DNA from: JAEXNA01 sp037189585
Lineage (GTDB): Bacteria; Vulcanimicrobiota; Xenobia; Xenobiales; JADMJV01
DNA length: 64,000 nucleotides
Assembly (NCBI GenBank): GCA_037189585.1
Contig: JBBCJA010000046.1
Span: 68,284-132,283, forward strand
Reading direction: 5' to 3'
Part shown: positions 16,500-24,985 of the stretch, piece by piece
How the letters are laid out: each line of letters opens with the position of its first letter
Numbering within the stretch: the first letter of the stretch is position 1
The notes under the pieces: generated by a model
What the model was told of the DNA's origin: nothing
The model's database searches: none
What the model saw: the letters and a program-made list of their open reading frames with translations, nothing else
Translations under genes and position numbers: made by a program

Positions 16500-17357
16500 T
16501 TAAGTTCCAGTCTTCTTAGCTTTCTTGCTGCTCTTAGCTTTAGCCTTAACCTCAGATTTCGAGGCGGCGGCTTCCTTTTGCGGCGGTTTTTTGGCCATCC
16601 CCAGCGAGGCCTTGAGCGCCTCCATCAGGTCGCCCGTGGGTCGGGCGGCGGGGGCTTCCGGTGTGGTCAACGTCTGGCCGTCGGCCTTAGCCTGCAGCAG
16701 TTCGAGAACCGCCTTGCGATAGCTATCCTCGTACTTGGACGGCTCGAAATCGGCCGACATGGCCTGGATGAACATTCGGGCGAGCTTGAGCTCCTTGGGG
16801 TCCACCTCTGTGTCGGAGGACTCTCCGTAGCCGTCGACAGCTCGAACTTCGTCTTCATAAAAAAGCGTGTGTAGAGTCATACCGCCGCGGGACGGACGGA
16901 TCAGGACCAGATGCTCGCGCTGAGAGCGGACCATCTTGGCCAGCGCCGCGTGGTTTTCTTCCTCCAGAGCTTTGGTTAATAAGTGGTAGGGCTTATCCCC
17001 AGCTTGCCCATCGGGTAAGAGATAGTAGGAGGCGTCGAAGTAGACGGGATCGACCTCTTCGAGTTTGACGAATTCCAGTACATCCATCTGCTTGGAGCTG
17101 GCGGGTACGATACTTTTGAGGTCCTCGTCGGTGAGGTAAACAGTACGCCCATCGTCAAGCTCGGCGGCTTTGACCAGCTGTCCTCGTTTGACCTCTTGTC
17201 CCGTGCTCTGGTCGAAGGTCTTCTGGTTGATTCGAGACCCGGTCGCCGGATTGACCATGTGAAAGGAGACTTTGACCTCACGGGCCGCCGCGACAAGCCG
17301 AACCGGCACCGAGACCAGGCCGAACGTTAGATGTCCTTTCCAAATTGTGGACGCCAT
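16500..17357 (-). CDS. ku: Ku DNA end-binding protein
   Basis: This 285-residue bacterial Ku homodimer subunit would bind double-strand break ends and recruit LigD. The core begins STIWKGHLTFGLVSVPVRL and includes YYLLPDGQAGDKPYHLL and LVLIRPSRGGMTLHTLFY. The C-terminus is a lysine-rich tail (AKAKSSKKAKKTGT) of the kind that promotes DNA threading. An AAGGAGG site lies seven bases before ATG 17357, which is preferred to the GTG at 17360. It is the first NHEJ gene of the operon. Confidence 0.96.
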   Translation of the reverse strand: MASTIWKGHLTFGLVSVPVRLVAAAREVKVSFHMVNPATGSRINQKTFDQSTGQEVKRGQLVKAAELDDGRTVYLTDEDLKSIVPASSKQMDVLEFVKLEEVDPVYFDASYYLLPDGQAGDKPYHLLTKALEEENHAALAKMVRSQREHLVLIRPSRGGMTLHTLFYEDEVRAVDGYGESSDTEVDPKELKLARMFIQAMSADFEPSKYEDSYRKAVLELLQAKADGQTLTTPEAPAARPTGDLMEALKASLGMAKKPPQKEAAASKSEVKAKAKSSKKAKKTGT

Positions 17358-17435
17358 CACGCCACCTCCTTCGAGCGGTCATGCTTCCCCGTGGTTAGGG
17401 CGGATCCTGTGGAAAGAGAACATGTGTTTGCTCTG

Positions 17436-19544
17436 CTAGAGCAGGCGGGCCCGCTGAAGCACCTCCCACACCTGGTCGGCTAGCTTTTCCGGTGTCTCCC
17501 GATCGGAGCGTAGCTCCAAGGCGGGACTCTCCGGCGCGTCGTAAGGGATGGAGATACCGCTGAAGGAAAGCAGCTCTCCCGCGTCGGCTTTCTTATAAAG
17601 GTCTTTAGGATCGCGCTCTCGGCAGACGTCGATGGGGCAGTTGACGTAGAACACGAAGTAGTGGTGGGGCGGAATCAGTTGGCCGACGTAGGCGCGGTCC
17701 TCGGCTCGTCCACTAATAAAGCTGCAGATCACGATCTGCCCTTGCTCGTAAGCCAGGGCGGCGAGCTCGGCCACCCGCCGGTTGCTCTCTGTTCGAGCTT
17801 CCTCGGTAAATCCCAGGTCTCCGTTGAGACCGGTTCTCACGTTGTCGCCGTCGAGAAACAGAGTGTGACAGCCGTGCTCGAAGAGGCGCTTCTCCACCTC
17901 CTTGGCGACGGCCGACTTTCCCGAGCCGGACAGACCAGTGAACCAGAGCACGGCGGGCTCGTGTCCATATTTAGCTCGGCGCTTCCTGGAACCTACCAGG
18001 GTTGGATCCACCACCACGTGCTCGGAGACCAATCTCTGGGCGTTGGCCGATACGTCGGTCAGATCCTGGGCAGCCCCACGCAGAATGCCACTTCCTAGCA
18101 CTCTCCGGCTTTCCCGGTCCAAGATGGCGAAGGTTCCCATAGTGCGATTGCCGGCATGGGTGTCGAAGAAGATGGGTGACGCCGAGGTCAGGCGGACTTT
18201 CCCGATGGAACCTCGTTCGAGTCTTTCTCCTTCCATCCAGCTTAAGGATTCGGGGTTGAGCAGCTCCATCACGTCACTGACGTGGCAATCGATCATTCTT
18301 GGTCCATGATGAAGGAGATATGGTTTGGCCTCTTCTTGAGACTCCTCTCCCAACCAGACCATGATCGCCTCCAGGCTAGAGGAGCGCTGGGGAAGACCTT
18401 GCGCCGTGGTGAGAAGATGTCCGCGCTCGACCTTGACTGGTTCTTTTAAGCGGAGAGTGACGGAGTCGCCCGCCAGAGCCTCTTCCACCGGCTCCTGGGC
18501 CAGTCGCAGCTCGGCGATCTCGACTTGCGCGCCTTCGGGCAGTAGGACCAGGCGATCCCCCTGGGACAATCGCCCGGAGGCCAGTTGTCCTCCTATCCAT
18601 TCACCGTCAACCCATTGAATGGGAAGGCGCGCATCGGTAAGATTGCGGGACGCTCCGGGAGTGGCTGTTTGTAGAAAGGCTAGCAAAGGCGCTCCCTCAT
18701 ACCATGCCATTTTTTTGCTCGGCTCGGCGATATTTTGACCCAGTTCGGCGGAGATGGGAAGGCAGTGCGGAGTGGACAGTTCCACGGTGGAAAGAAGCGC
18801 TCCCAGATCGGAGACGATTCGGTTGTAGATGTCTTGAGAATAGCCCACCCGGTCCATCCGATTGATCGCCACGACTAGTTGCGGAATACCGAATAGCGCC
18901 AGAACGAAAGCCTGCTTGCGCGTCGTCTCGGTCATGCCTTGCTCGGCGTCCACCACCAGAAGAGCCAACTCCGAGGAGCTGGCGGCGGCTAATAATCCAT
19001 GGCTGTGAGGCTCTTCCCCCGGCGGGTCGATCAGAAAGTACCTTTGTCCTCGTAAGATCAGATGGTGGTGAATCGAGCCGCTTCGTTCTCCGATGGCGTC
19101 CTCGGAATGCTCCATCAGGGCTTGGACGAGGGTGCTTTTTCCGCTGTCAGGTTGGCCTACCACACACATTCGAAGAAGTCTTTTTTCGGCATCGAGATCA
19201 GGAGAACCCAGATGGGCTTTGATGTCACGGTCGCTCCAAGAGGCTAAAGGGAAGATGCTCCAAGCCTTTCCACTTTTGGGCGGTTTACCGTAAAGGGGCC
19301 AGACCTCAAAATTCGCGCCCGTGCCGGGAGAAAGGTAGGCGTCGTGGGTGCCATTCGGGGACGTCACTTGGGGAAGGGGAGCCTGGTTGGGCCCAAAGGC
19401 CATCCTGGCCAGGTTTCTCAGGACCTTCGAACGGTCGTCGTTAGTGACCAGCAAGGCAGGATTTTCAAACAGCCCAACCGTCTCTCGTAGCACCGATGTC
19501 GTTTCGGAAATTAAGCATTCAAGTGGTTTGCGAAAGGTTTCCAT
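17436..19544 (-). CDS. CysD-CysN-CysC fusion with degenerate ATP-sulfurylase parts and intact APS kinase
   Basis: This 702-residue protein has three parts. Residues 1-115 resemble the two ends of CysD: SVLRETVGLFENPALLV and NLARMAFGPNQAPLP match its N-terminus, and VWPLYGKPPKSGK plus SIFPLASWSDRDI match its C-terminal region. The middle of CysD, including the SxGKDS pyrophosphatase loop, is missing or replaced (TNDDRSK). Residues 125-515 follow CysN, with an altered P-loop (GQPDSGKST), DPPGEE in place of DTPGHE, and NRMD. Residues 525-702 are an APS kinase with intact GLSGSGKS, DGDNVR and RDPKDLYKKA. Kinase activity is likely and sulfurylase activity doubtful. Confidence 0.85.
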   Translation of the reverse strand: METFRKPLECLISETTSVLRETVGLFENPALLVTNDDRSKVLRNLARMAFGPNQAPLPQVTSPNGTHDAYLSPGTGANFEVWPLYGKPPKSGKAWSIFPLASWSDRDIKAHLGSPDLDAEKRLLRMCVVGQPDSGKSTLVQALMEHSEDAIGERSGSIHHHLILRGQRYFLIDPPGEEPHSHGLLAAASSSELALLVVDAEQGMTETTRKQAFVLALFGIPQLVVAINRMDRVGYSQDIYNRIVSDLGALLSTVELSTPHCLPISAELGQNIAEPSKKMAWYEGAPLLAFLQTATPGASRNLTDARLPIQWVDGEWIGGQLASGRLSQGDRLVLLPEGAQVEIAELRLAQEPVEEALAGDSVTLRLKEPVKVERGHLLTTAQGLPQRSSSLEAIMVWLGEESQEEAKPYLLHHGPRMIDCHVSDVMELLNPESLSWMEGERLERGSIGKVRLTSASPIFFDTHAGNRTMGTFAILDRESRRVLGSGILRGAAQDLTDVSANAQRLVSEHVVVDPTLVGSRKRRAKYGHEPAVLWFTGLSGSGKSAVAKEVEKRLFEHGCHTLFLDGDNVRTGLNGDLGFTEEARTESNRRVAELAALAYEQGQIVICSFISGRAEDRAYVGQLIPPHHYFVFYVNCPIDVCRERDPKDLYKKADAGELLSFSGISIPYDAPESPALELRSDRETPEKLADQVWEVLQRARLL

Positions 19545-19677
19545 ACCTCCACATTTTGGCTTAATAGGCTAAGATATAAGCTTTCTCTTTGGCATAAAAG
19601 GTGGGTATCCCCAAGCTTACACTTGGATCTCATCGTGGGCACCTTGACCTTTCACCCGACTGTGTGTTTCATGGTTT

Positions 19678-19693
19678 TTAGACAAATGTCTGC
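19678..19693. promoter_or_regulatory. Probable LexA/SOS box at imuB
   Basis: TTAGACA-AA-TGTCTGC, with arms matching in five of seven positions, overlaps the preferred imuB ATG at 19686. The same TTAGACA-N2-TGTCT core appears upstream of dnaE2 at 51765 as a perfect palindrome. ImuB and DnaE2 are SOS-induced partners in other bacteria, so this is probably the LexA operator of this organism. No LexA gene is in the window. Confidence 0.65.
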
Positions 19694-21215
19694 AGACCTG
19701 GATCACCGCACCGCCTGTCTTCGCATCCCTGACTTTCCACTTCAGGTTCTGTACCTTCAGCGGGAAGAGTGGAGAGGGAAGAAGGTCGCCTGGCTCGATC
19801 AACTCAAACCGGACGCTCCGCTTCGCTATCTTTCAGCCGAGGCCCGGGCCATGGGGCTAGAGGTTGGAACGCGCTACGCTTCCGCCCTGGGATTGGTGCC
19901 GAATCTTTTGGCGGGGTCCTGTACCGAGGCGGATTTTCGAGGTTCCGAGCGCTCTCTCCTTAAGGTTCTGTACCGTTTCACTCCTTCCGTTTGTCGAGGG
20001 AGTGACCAGATTACCCATGGCCTATACCGCCTGGATGTTCGCGGCCTGGCTCCAGCTTTCCAGGGAATGGAGCGATGGGCTGATAGACTGCTCCAAGAGC
20101 TGAAGGCTCATGGCTGGGAGGCTCGGGTGGTGGTGGGCTATAGTCCTTTTGGCTGCGAGATGGCGACCTATCGACTCTCTCCCGGACAGTCGTATCGACT
20201 GTTTGAAGATCGTGAGCAAGAGTTCACTCAGACTCTGTCGTTGTCTCTCTCTGTTCTCGACTTTTCTCCGGATCAGGTGCGACGGCTGGAGCGCTTTGGA
20301 GTCTCTTCGCTGGAAGACTTTCTCGCTTTGGACGCCGAAGAGATCCGCTGTCGTTTCGGGGCCGACCTGGTGGAGGTTTATCTCAAGGCGAGTCAGGCAT
20401 TGCTCGAGCGGTTTGAGCCGCTGCCTCCGGAGGAGCCGCTCTGGGCCCAGAGCGGATTACCCGAACCGCTCAGCACAGTGGGTGAGATTCTGGCTATCGC
20501 CGGACAACTTTTAGGTCGGCTTTTGCCTTGTCTCTCACGACGGGAAGAGGCTGTGGGGCAGATACTGCTGGGTCTTATTCTTGAGGATGGAAAACGCCTG
20601 CGGCAACGTCTCACTCCATCGTTTCCCACCGCTGATCGAGGGCTTTTAGAACAGCTGATATCCCTTCGGCTGGAAAGCTTTTTCCGCCGCTACCCTCTGC
20701 GTCGGGGCCAAAGGGTGGAGAGAGTCGTGATGGCCTTGACGGGAGAGTCGGACCCGGAAAAGCAAGGTGAGCTTTTCTCCTCCTGGGATGAGACCTTCGA
20801 TGGGGAGGCCAGAGCTCCCCGGGACCGCCAGGCCGCGCTCTGGGCGCTGTCGCGACTTCGGGCCGAGTATGGGGAGGGCTGTCTGAGACGCGCTGTCCTG
20901 CACGATCATCCTTTACCGGGGCGTGATTTCTCCTGGGAGGTGGAAAAGGAGAGACTCGATTGGCTGGGAGGTGGAGATGAGGCCGAGCCGCCATCGCTGG
21001 ACGCGCGAGTGCGGCGGCATTTGTCCTCTCCAGTTCCCTTGATATGCCGGGACCGCTGGCCAGATAAAGAAGGGCCTTACCAGATCGACGGAGGGTGGTG
21101 GGAGGAGAAGCCTTATCACCGCCAATATTTTTTCGCCTTCCAGGAGCGCCAGACGGGTTGGCTGTATCGGGACGAAATCAGCCAAGCCTGGTTCGCTCAA
21201 GGCTGGCTACAGTAG
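19686..21215 (+). CDS. imuB: ImuB-type Y-family polymerase homologue (mutasome subunit)
   Basis: This 509-residue protein resembles ImuB, the catalytically inactive Y-family protein that links DnaE2 to the beta clamp in mutagenic repair. The N-terminus CLRIPDFPLQVLYLQ, the SAEARAMGLEVGTRYASAL segment and GLYRLDVRGL are typical. The usual acidic catalytic residues of active Pol IV/V are not evident. Residues 205-260 look like the finger/helix-hairpin region (VRRLERFGVSSLEDFLAL). Met at 19686 begins at the family start and lies inside the SOS box, with no ribosome site, so translation may be leaderless. No imuA is nearby. Confidence 0.88.
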   Translation: MSADLDHRTACLRIPDFPLQVLYLQREEWRGKKVAWLDQLKPDAPLRYLSAEARAMGLEVGTRYASALGLVPNLLAGSCTEADFRGSERSLLKVLYRFTPSVCRGSDQITHGLYRLDVRGLAPAFQGMERWADRLLQELKAHGWEARVVVGYSPFGCEMATYRLSPGQSYRLFEDREQEFTQTLSLSLSVLDFSPDQVRRLERFGVSSLEDFLALDAEEIRCRFGADLVEVYLKASQALLERFEPLPPEEPLWAQSGLPEPLSTVGEILAIAGQLLGRLLPCLSRREEAVGQILLGLILEDGKRLRQRLTPSFPTADRGLLEQLISLRLESFFRRYPLRRGQRVERVVMALTGESDPEKQGELFSSWDETFDGEARAPRDRQAALWALSRLRAEYGEGCLRRAVLHDHPLPGRDFSWEVEKERLDWLGGGDEAEPPSLDARVRRHLSSPVPLICRDRWPDKEGPYQIDGGWWEEKPYHRQYFFAFQERQTGWLYRDEISQAWFAQGWLQ

Positions 21216-21297
21216 ACTGTAGGAACCTCTTCGAGGGAAGACGAAGGCACCCCACGCGGGATGTTCGGTGAGTCACTCGACAACGAGGTACAGCATC

Positions 21298-21726
21298 GTG
21301 CGATATCCCGGACTTTCAGTCATTCTTTTCTCTCTGATTTTTTTTCTGACCGCTTCCTGGGCGCAGTCAACGGACCCGGATAGCCCCACACCTCTGCAAG
21401 ACGGAAAGATCGACGCTTCGGTTTCCACCGGCTCGCTGTCGGAACCGAAGACGACCTATTACGCCTTCAACGTGGATAAGGGTACCCTCGATATCAAGCT
21501 CGACGTGACGCCCCGCGATAGCCGCGACGGTGGAGGGCTGGTCGAGTGGACCCTGCTCGACACCAAGTTCCAGCAGCTTAAGTACGACAATCTCGCGGCC
21601 CAGGGGAAACCGAATCGCCAGATCAAAGAGCTGCCGGTCACCACGAAGCGTCGCATCATCATGAAGATCTCCGCGGCGGGGAACATCGATTATTCCTTCA
21701 CCATCGGTGGAAGTGCGCTGAAGTAG
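21298..21726 (+). CDS. Small secreted beta-rich protein
   Basis: From GTG at 21298 this is a 142-residue protein with a clear signal peptide (RYPGLSVILFSLIFFLTASW, then AQ). The mature part alternates short polar and hydrophobic strands (TTYYAFNVDKGTLDIKLDV) and ends with NIDYSFTIGG, like a PPC-type beta-sandwich. A GAGG lies nine bases before the chosen start; the upstream GTG at 21268 would add ten polar residues. It is convergent with the FlhA-like gene. The function is unknown, probably periplasmic or secreted. Confidence 0.75.
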   Translation: MRYPGLSVILFSLIFFLTASWAQSTDPDSPTPLQDGKIDASVSTGSLSEPKTTYYAFNVDKGTLDIKLDVTPRDSRDGGGLVEWTLLDTKFQQLKYDNLAAQGKPNRQIKELPVTTKRRIIMKISAAGNIDYSFTIGGSALK

Positions 21727-21730
21727 CGGA

Positions 21731-22573
21731 TTAGAAGGAGACGGTGGCCTGAACCTCTTCCCTGGTTCCGGTGTGGATCTCGTTCCAAGACAACACGTCC
21801 AGATTCGGCATCGCGCGTTCGCAAAGACGGGCCAGGATGGGGCGAAGATGAGGCTCCACCAACAGGCAGATCTGGGTGGGGGCATCGTTTCCAAATCGCC
21901 GAAAAGATTGTTGGATAGCCTCGAGCGTCTTGCGGCCGAGCGCCGGATCGATCTCGAGGAACATGCCCTCGTGCACCAGTCGAGCGCCAGCGGCTAGCAC
22001 CTGGCTGACTTCGTCAGCCAACACCACGACATCGAGACATCCGGGAACACGCTCGAAACGTTGGCTGATCCATGGCGCCATGGAAGTGCGGACCAGTTCG
22101 ATGAGGCTGCCGACGTCACGCGTGAAACGCGCGTTGGTCACCACGGTAGTGAGAAGCCCCTCGGTATCGGCGATGGAAACTCTTTCTCGCAGCAGACCGC
22201 GCGAGACTTCATAAAGGGTGATGAGGGGAAGGTTCGCTTCCTCAAGGGCGGCTTTAAGGGCCGGTGAGTCCTTTTTGGCCTTCTCGAGAGCCAGTCGGGT
22301 CTCTTCAAGAGTCAGCATGCGATGGGCGCTACCAGCCAGGCTTAGCGCGACCGGTTCCAGCCAGTGGTGTGGCCAGGGTTGGCGGACCTGTCGAACACCC
22401 TTCCAGAGGATCTCGTAGTGACTCTCCAGACTCTCCAACCACGCTTCGGGGATGGTGGTGCCAGTGAGCTCCAACACTCGAGCCCGAAGCTCGGGCCAGT
22501 TGTCCGCGAGTTCGCCGAGATAAGGTTGAGGGGCCCGTAGGCAAAGAAGAGAGTCGTTGTTGGATTCGGCCAT
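21731..22573 (-). CDS. Stand-alone FlhA/SctV (FHIPEP) cytoplasmic-domain protein
   Basis: This 280-residue soluble protein aligns with the C-terminal export-gate domain of flagellar FlhA and type III secretion SctV. The signatures are GLLRERVSIADTEGLLTTVV, DVGSLIELVRTSMAPWISQ, ICLLVEPHLRPILARLCERA and PNLDVLSWNEI. The eight-helix membrane channel that normally precedes this domain is absent; the protein starts near the domain boundary at ATG 22573. No other export genes are visible. It could be a split gate protein, a cytoplasmic docking factor for secreted substrates, or a relic. It is divergent from a large protein without a signal peptide. Confidence 0.85.
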   Translation of the reverse strand: MAESNNDSLLCLRAPQPYLGELADNWPELRARVLELTGTTIPEAWLESLESHYEILWKGVRQVRQPWPHHWLEPVALSLAGSAHRMLTLEETRLALEKAKKDSPALKAALEEANLPLITLYEVSRGLLRERVSIADTEGLLTTVVTNARFTRDVGSLIELVRTSMAPWISQRFERVPGCLDVVVLADEVSQVLAAGARLVHEGMFLEIDPALGRKTLEAIQQSFRRFGNDAPTQICLLVEPHLRPILARLCERAMPNLDVLSWNEIHTGTREEVQATVSF

Positions 22574-22898
22574 GGCGACTTCAGGCTTCTCTTCGAGAGG
22601 AGCTGGGGCCTACTTTGTAGCTAACCTGGCCCTAAATCCAGCCGGACATCACTTGCAGAAAATCGGTGGCTTCAGCGACCTCGGGTCGGAAGTCGTTGAG
22701 GACGGAGGTTTCGGAAACTGTTTCGATTTCAATGGAGGAGATATACATCATCATAGGACCACGATATTTCGCCGCTCTAACCGCAGGCTTAGAAATCGCG
22801 GATCAAATGTTAAAAAAATGATATTTTTGGTTCTTATTTGTATCATTAACTCCAGATTTCGTGGACTCCGCTGAAAAACCAAGGTAAAATTGGACGCT
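22574..22898. other. Divergent intergenic region, 325 bp
   Basis: This AT-richer gap separates the FlhA-like gene (left, minus strand) from a hypothetical gene (right, plus strand). It should hold both promoters. The stretch 22798-22860 is strongly AT-rich, with TTAAAAAAATGATATTTTTG and ATTTGTATCATT, but no clear -35/-10 pair could be fixed. A possible 39-codon gene lies on the minus strand. Confidence 0.5.
22632..22751 (-). CDS. Possible 39-residue small protein
   Basis: An ATG-ATG start at 22751 opens a frame encoding an acidic peptide (MMYISSIEIETVSETSVLND, then about 19 more residues ending SGWI). It stops 58 bp before the FlhA-like gene on the same strand. There is no strong ribosome site. 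Composition is plausible for a real small protein or a chaperone-like leader gene, but chance is not excluded. Confidence 0.3.
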   Translation of the reverse strand: MMYISSIEIETVSETSVLNDFRPEVAEATDFLQVMSGWI

Positions 22899-24383
22899 AT
22901 GGAACTTAATGCAAACTCCGCGGTCCGCCGCACGATGTACAATCTTCTCCCCGAGATGACCGCGAGCAGGAAGGCCAAGACCGAGAGATTTGATCCCGAG
23001 TACCTAGATTCGTTCGACATGACTTCGGTCAAGGTTGACCAGAACGACCCGCGACTGTCGATCACGCCCGAGCAGAAGGCTGTCCACGACAAGGCCAACG
23101 CGAAGCAGGCCGAGCAGAACAGCGCGATCGCGATGGTGCTTAAAGATCCACGCGCTTTCAAAAAAGACCTCGAAGCTAGATTTCAAGCTCAGAAGAAGCT
23201 TACCCCCGACGACCCTTATCAGTTCGAGATGAAGGACTACGGTATTCCGGTCCTTCAAGACATCGATGCTCATCTCTCCGCCGAGATCGGCAAGCTTGAG
23301 GAGAAAGCGGGGCTCACCCCCAGAACATCGGCCGAGCGCACGGGTATCAAAGCTGCTTTCGCCGCTATCGGGGATTTCTTCAACCCCTTCCAGTGGTTGG
23401 CCGATAAAAATTATGATGTCGGCCTGAAGTACCTCAAGGAACTCAAGGCCGATATCGGCGGCCACATCAAAGATGACTCTATCTCTTACCGTCGCCTTCA
23501 GGAGTTGGCTTCGTATTCGGCCACCGCGCTGGGTCATTTTGACGACGAGGACCTGAACTTGAAAGATCGCTCCATGCTGGTCATCGATCGGCATCTGTTA
23601 GGCAAAGAGAGCGGCAACATAGCCGAAGAGTATCGACGCTACAAGGACAACGACTTCCAGTTGTTCCGCAAGGAAGCGGGGGACTCCGGAATTCGACTGG
23701 CTCAAGACCACTTCGTGGGCGATTTCTTCGACCCCAATCAACTCAAGCTCGTTTCGTTACCCGTCGCGCGTTCTCTGGGTCCCGGTGTCTTCATGCAGCT
23801 TTTACCGCACGACATGTTCTTGATGGGCGTGACTCCAGACCCTGAATCCGCCGACGGCTTCAATCGTCCGGGAGGCGACTTCTACCTGCATGACATGCGA
23901 CACTCCTCGTCCATCTACACCAAACGGAAGATCTACGAGAAGGAGCATAATCTCAGCGACGCTCAGAAAGAGAAGCTCGAGGTGATGCAGAGCGTGTGGA
24001 AAGCCGAGATGAACGAGGCAAGGAAAAAGGTGGAGAGCAAAGAGATGAGATACGCCATCGGCTTCTTGGGCTTCAATCACCACCACGACCGCGGGATTCC
24101 GCAGCTTCCTTCGTCGTTTTTAACCGAAGACCACGGCAAGGTCGCGAATAAGCTCTATCTCGCGCTTAAGGTATCCGAACAGCCGACCGGTTTCGAGAAT
24201 CCTAAGGAGACCATCAACGGGGCCTACAAATGGCTTCGTGAGTTCTGGCTGCAGAGACTGCCGCAAGAAGAGGCGATCTTGGCTGCTTCCAACCCGGAGT
24301 TCTCTCAGTCGCTGCAGGCCCAAGCGGAAAGGGCCGTGGCCGAATCCTCCAGCGCCACCGCGCCTTTGACGCTCGACATTTAA
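22899..24383 (+). CDS. Large soluble protein of unknown function, possible secreted effector
   Basis: This 494-residue protein lacks signal peptide and membrane segments. It is mostly charged and helical up to residue 290. A conserved-looking His/Asp-rich core follows: GGDFYLHDMRHSSSIY and GFLGFNHHHDRGIPQLP, which may bind a metal. I do not recognise the family. The N-terminus MELNANSAVRRT has a short SAV motif also seen near the starts of two other signal-less proteins in the window. It is divergent from the FlhA/SctV-like gene, so transport by a type III-like route is possible but unproven. Confidence 0.75.
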   Translation: MELNANSAVRRTMYNLLPEMTASRKAKTERFDPEYLDSFDMTSVKVDQNDPRLSITPEQKAVHDKANAKQAEQNSAIAMVLKDPRAFKKDLEARFQAQKKLTPDDPYQFEMKDYGIPVLQDIDAHLSAEIGKLEEKAGLTPRTSAERTGIKAAFAAIGDFFNPFQWLADKNYDVGLKYLKELKADIGGHIKDDSISYRRLQELASYSATALGHFDDEDLNLKDRSMLVIDRHLLGKESGNIAEEYRRYKDNDFQLFRKEAGDSGIRLAQDHFVGDFFDPNQLKLVSLPVARSLGPGVFMQLLPHDMFLMGVTPDPESADGFNRPGGDFYLHDMRHSSSIYTKRKIYEKEHNLSDAQKEKLEVMQSVWKAEMNEARKKVESKEMRYAIGFLGFNHHHDRGIPQLPSSFLTEDHGKVANKLYLALKVSEQPTGFENPKETINGAYKWLREFWLQRLPQEEAILAASNPEFSQSLQAQAERAVAESSSATAPLTLDI

Positions 24384-24388
24384 GTCTC

Positions 24389-24934
24389 TCAGGCGAGGTA
24401 TCGGGAATAATCCTGAATCTTGTCCGCCAGACGCCGAGCCAACAACGGCTCCGCTTGGCCGAGGGCCACCAGGATCTGTTGAGCCTCCTCACGGTAGGCT
24501 CGCCGTTTCTCCTGGCCCCAATAATGGGGCGGCTCTTGGAGATTCGTGATCCGGTCAGCCAATTTGACCATCTGGACCTGGCTAGGGCAATCCTGCAGTC
24601 GTCGTAGACTGTCGGCCATCCGCTCGGCTTTGGGGAGTGTTGGGTTCTTGGTTAATGCCCACACTCCCTCGGCGACCTCTTGACCGAACCTGTCTTGGAC
24701 CTCCTCAAATGTCGTCGCTGTGTCCTCCAGAGTGTCGTGGAGCAAGGCGCAGACCAGGGAGAGGTTGTCGCAGTTTGGACTGGCCGTGACTTCCATGGTC
24801 ACCTGACATAGGTGAACCACGTAAGGCACTTCTCCGCCGGGGATCGTTTGACCGTGGTGGGCTTGGGCTGCGAAGTTGAGAGCGTCGAGATAGAGGTCTT
24901 GATCCCAGGATGGCATGTCCGGCAGGTTTGGCAC
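24389..24934 (-). CDS. HD-domain hydrolase, SpoT/MESH1-like
   Basis: This 181-residue single-domain protein has the HD phosphohydrolase pattern of RelA/SpoT-type (p)ppGpp hydrolases: AAQAHHGQTIPGGEVPYVVH, then ALLHDTLEDTATTFEEV with the HD pair and KLADRITNL. Length matches small alarmone hydrolases such as MESH1. No synthetase domain is present. Hydrolysis of ppGpp or a related nucleotide is likely but not certain. It is divergent from a DMT transporter. Confidence 0.85.
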   Translation of the reverse strand: MPNLPDMPSWDQDLYLDALNFAAQAHHGQTIPGGEVPYVVHLCQVTMEVTASPNCDNLSLVCALLHDTLEDTATTFEEVQDRFGQEVAEGVWALTKNPTLPKAERMADSLRRLQDCPSQVQMVKLADRITNLQEPPHYWGQEKRRAYREEAQQILVALGQAEPLLARRLADKIQDYSRYLA

Positions 24935-24985
24935 GATCTGTTTCCAGGCCTCCAGGTGAGGCAGGTCGAGATGGGTTGGAGGCGT

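Noticed and set aside
17418..17430. GAACATGTGTTTG upstream of ku as a Bacillus-type SOS box
   Set aside because: Only partly symmetric, and the two repair genes with clear boxes use a different palindrome (TTAGACA-N2-TGTCTAA).
17429..17443. TGCTCT-GCT-AGAGCA hairpin at the stop of the CysDNC-like gene as a terminator
   Set aside because: Stem of six base pairs without a T-run, partly inside the coding sequence; too weak to call.
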